Positions 5,306-5,801 of a stretch of DNA of 5,801 nucleotides are shown here, in pieces (position 1 is the first letter of the stretch; each line of letters starts with the position of its first letter). The position numbers were made by a program, and so were the translations under genes. Below the pieces are notes generated by a model, which was not told the origin of the DNA, ran no database searches, and saw only the letters and a list, made by a program, of their open reading frames with translations. Origin of the DNA: an uncultured Bacilli bacterium (GTDB lineage Bacteria; Bacillota_I; Bacilli_A; RF39; UBA660); contig CANRMZ010000078.1 in assembly GCA_947631885.1 (NCBI GenBank), positions 1 to 5,801 of the forward strand, in the 5' to 3' direction.

Positions 5306-5801
5306 GGATAGTAGATACAGCAGAACTTTCAGAAGATTCATTTGAAAAAAGTATTAGACCTCAAACTTTAGATGAGTATGTAGGTCAAAAAGAAATAAAA
5401 GAAAACTTAAATGTTTTTATTAAAGCGGCGAAAATGAGAGGAGAAGTACTAGACCATACGTTATTATATGGTCCTCCGGGAATGGGAAAAACAACTCTTG
5501 CTCATATTATCGCTAATGAAATGGGGACTAATATTAAGACCACATCAGGTCCAGCTATGGAAAAACCAGGCGACTTAGCAGCCGTATTATCAAGCTTAGA
5601 ACCAGGCGATGTCCTTTTTATTGATGAAATACATAGGCTTCCTAGTTATATTGAAGAAATTTTATATCCCGCGATGGAAGACTTTGTTCTTGATTTAGTA
5701 ATTGGTAATGAAGGCAAGAGCAAAAGTATCAGAATAGACCTTCCACCTTTTACTTTAGTCGGAGCAACAACTCGTTCCGGAGATTTAACGGCTCCTTTAC
5801 G
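5302..5801 (+). CDS. ruvB: Holliday junction branch migration ATPase RuvB (3' end outside window)
   Basis: RuvB is the hexameric AAA+ motor that pulls DNA through the RuvA-bound junction. The first 166 codons are present, about half of the usual 330-340 residues. Visible hallmarks are IRPQTLDEYVGQ near 18-29, Walker A GPPGMGKTT at 57-65, Walker B LFIDEIHR at 105-112, and the RuvB-specific hairpin region, which contacts RuvA, at about 126-150 with IDLPPFTLVGATTR at 145-158. GATTR includes sensor 1, and the LTAPLR that follows is also typical. The lid and winged-helix domains lie beyond the window edge, so I cannot tell whether the gene is complete. The start overlaps the nucleotidase stop as ATGA, and AAAGGAG supports it. 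Confidence 0.97.
   Translation, partial: MRIVDTAELSEDSFEKSIRPQTLDEYVGQKEIKENLNVFIKAAKMRGEVLDHTLLYGPPGMGKTTLAHIIANEMGTNIKTTSGPAMEKPGDLAAVLSSLEPGDVLFIDEIHRLPSYIEEILYPAMEDFVLDLVIGNEGKSKSIRIDLPPFTLVGATTRSGDLTAPL

Overview
The window comes from an AT-rich, low-GC Gram-positive-type bacterium. Shine-Dalgarno sites are strong (AAGGAGG-type), the promoters are sigma-A-like, and RuvA is closest in feel to Bacilli proteins. TGG encodes Trp and TGA ends one gene, so the standard bacterial code is used and this is not a UGA-Trp mycoplasma. The large Cys-rich and Thr/Ser-rich membrane-anchored proteins resemble those of uncultured gut Firmicutes and mollicute-related lineages. That placement is an inference from style, not from a marker-gene comparison.

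Left part (about 91-3979, minus strand): two large genes form an operon, with only 22 nt between them and near-copies of the same ribosome-binding context. The upstream gene (2171-3979) encodes a 602-residue single-pass membrane protein. Its cytoplasmic N-terminal half is a diverged triplication of a helical module, and its C-terminal half is predicted to be extracellular with six Cys. The downstream gene (91-2148) encodes a 685-residue membrane-anchored protein whose exterior carries about 14 Cys-pair repeats of the type C-P-x-G-Y-x4-G-x2-C, arranged partly as a larger duplicated block. I recognise neither as a named family.

Middle (3980-4222): this is the divergent control region. A strong minus-strand promoter (TTGACT, 17 nt, TAGAAT with an extended TG) lies just upstream of the two-gene operon. 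A diverged second copy of the same promoter, with the same 17-nt spacer, lies exactly 107 bp further upstream. Between them is a hairpin followed by a U-rich tract that could end or attenuate transcripts from the distal copy. A 14-bp inverted repeat and candidate promoter elements for ruvA lie beside the distal promoter.

Right part (4223-5801, plus strand): ruvA, a HAD-superfamily 5'-nucleotidase gene of the NT5C type, and the start of ruvB are packed with a 3-nt gap and then an ATGA overlap. RuvA and RuvB together form the Holliday-junction branch-migration motor. The nucleotidase between them is unusual. The most novel material is the two-gene surface operon and its duplicated promoter.
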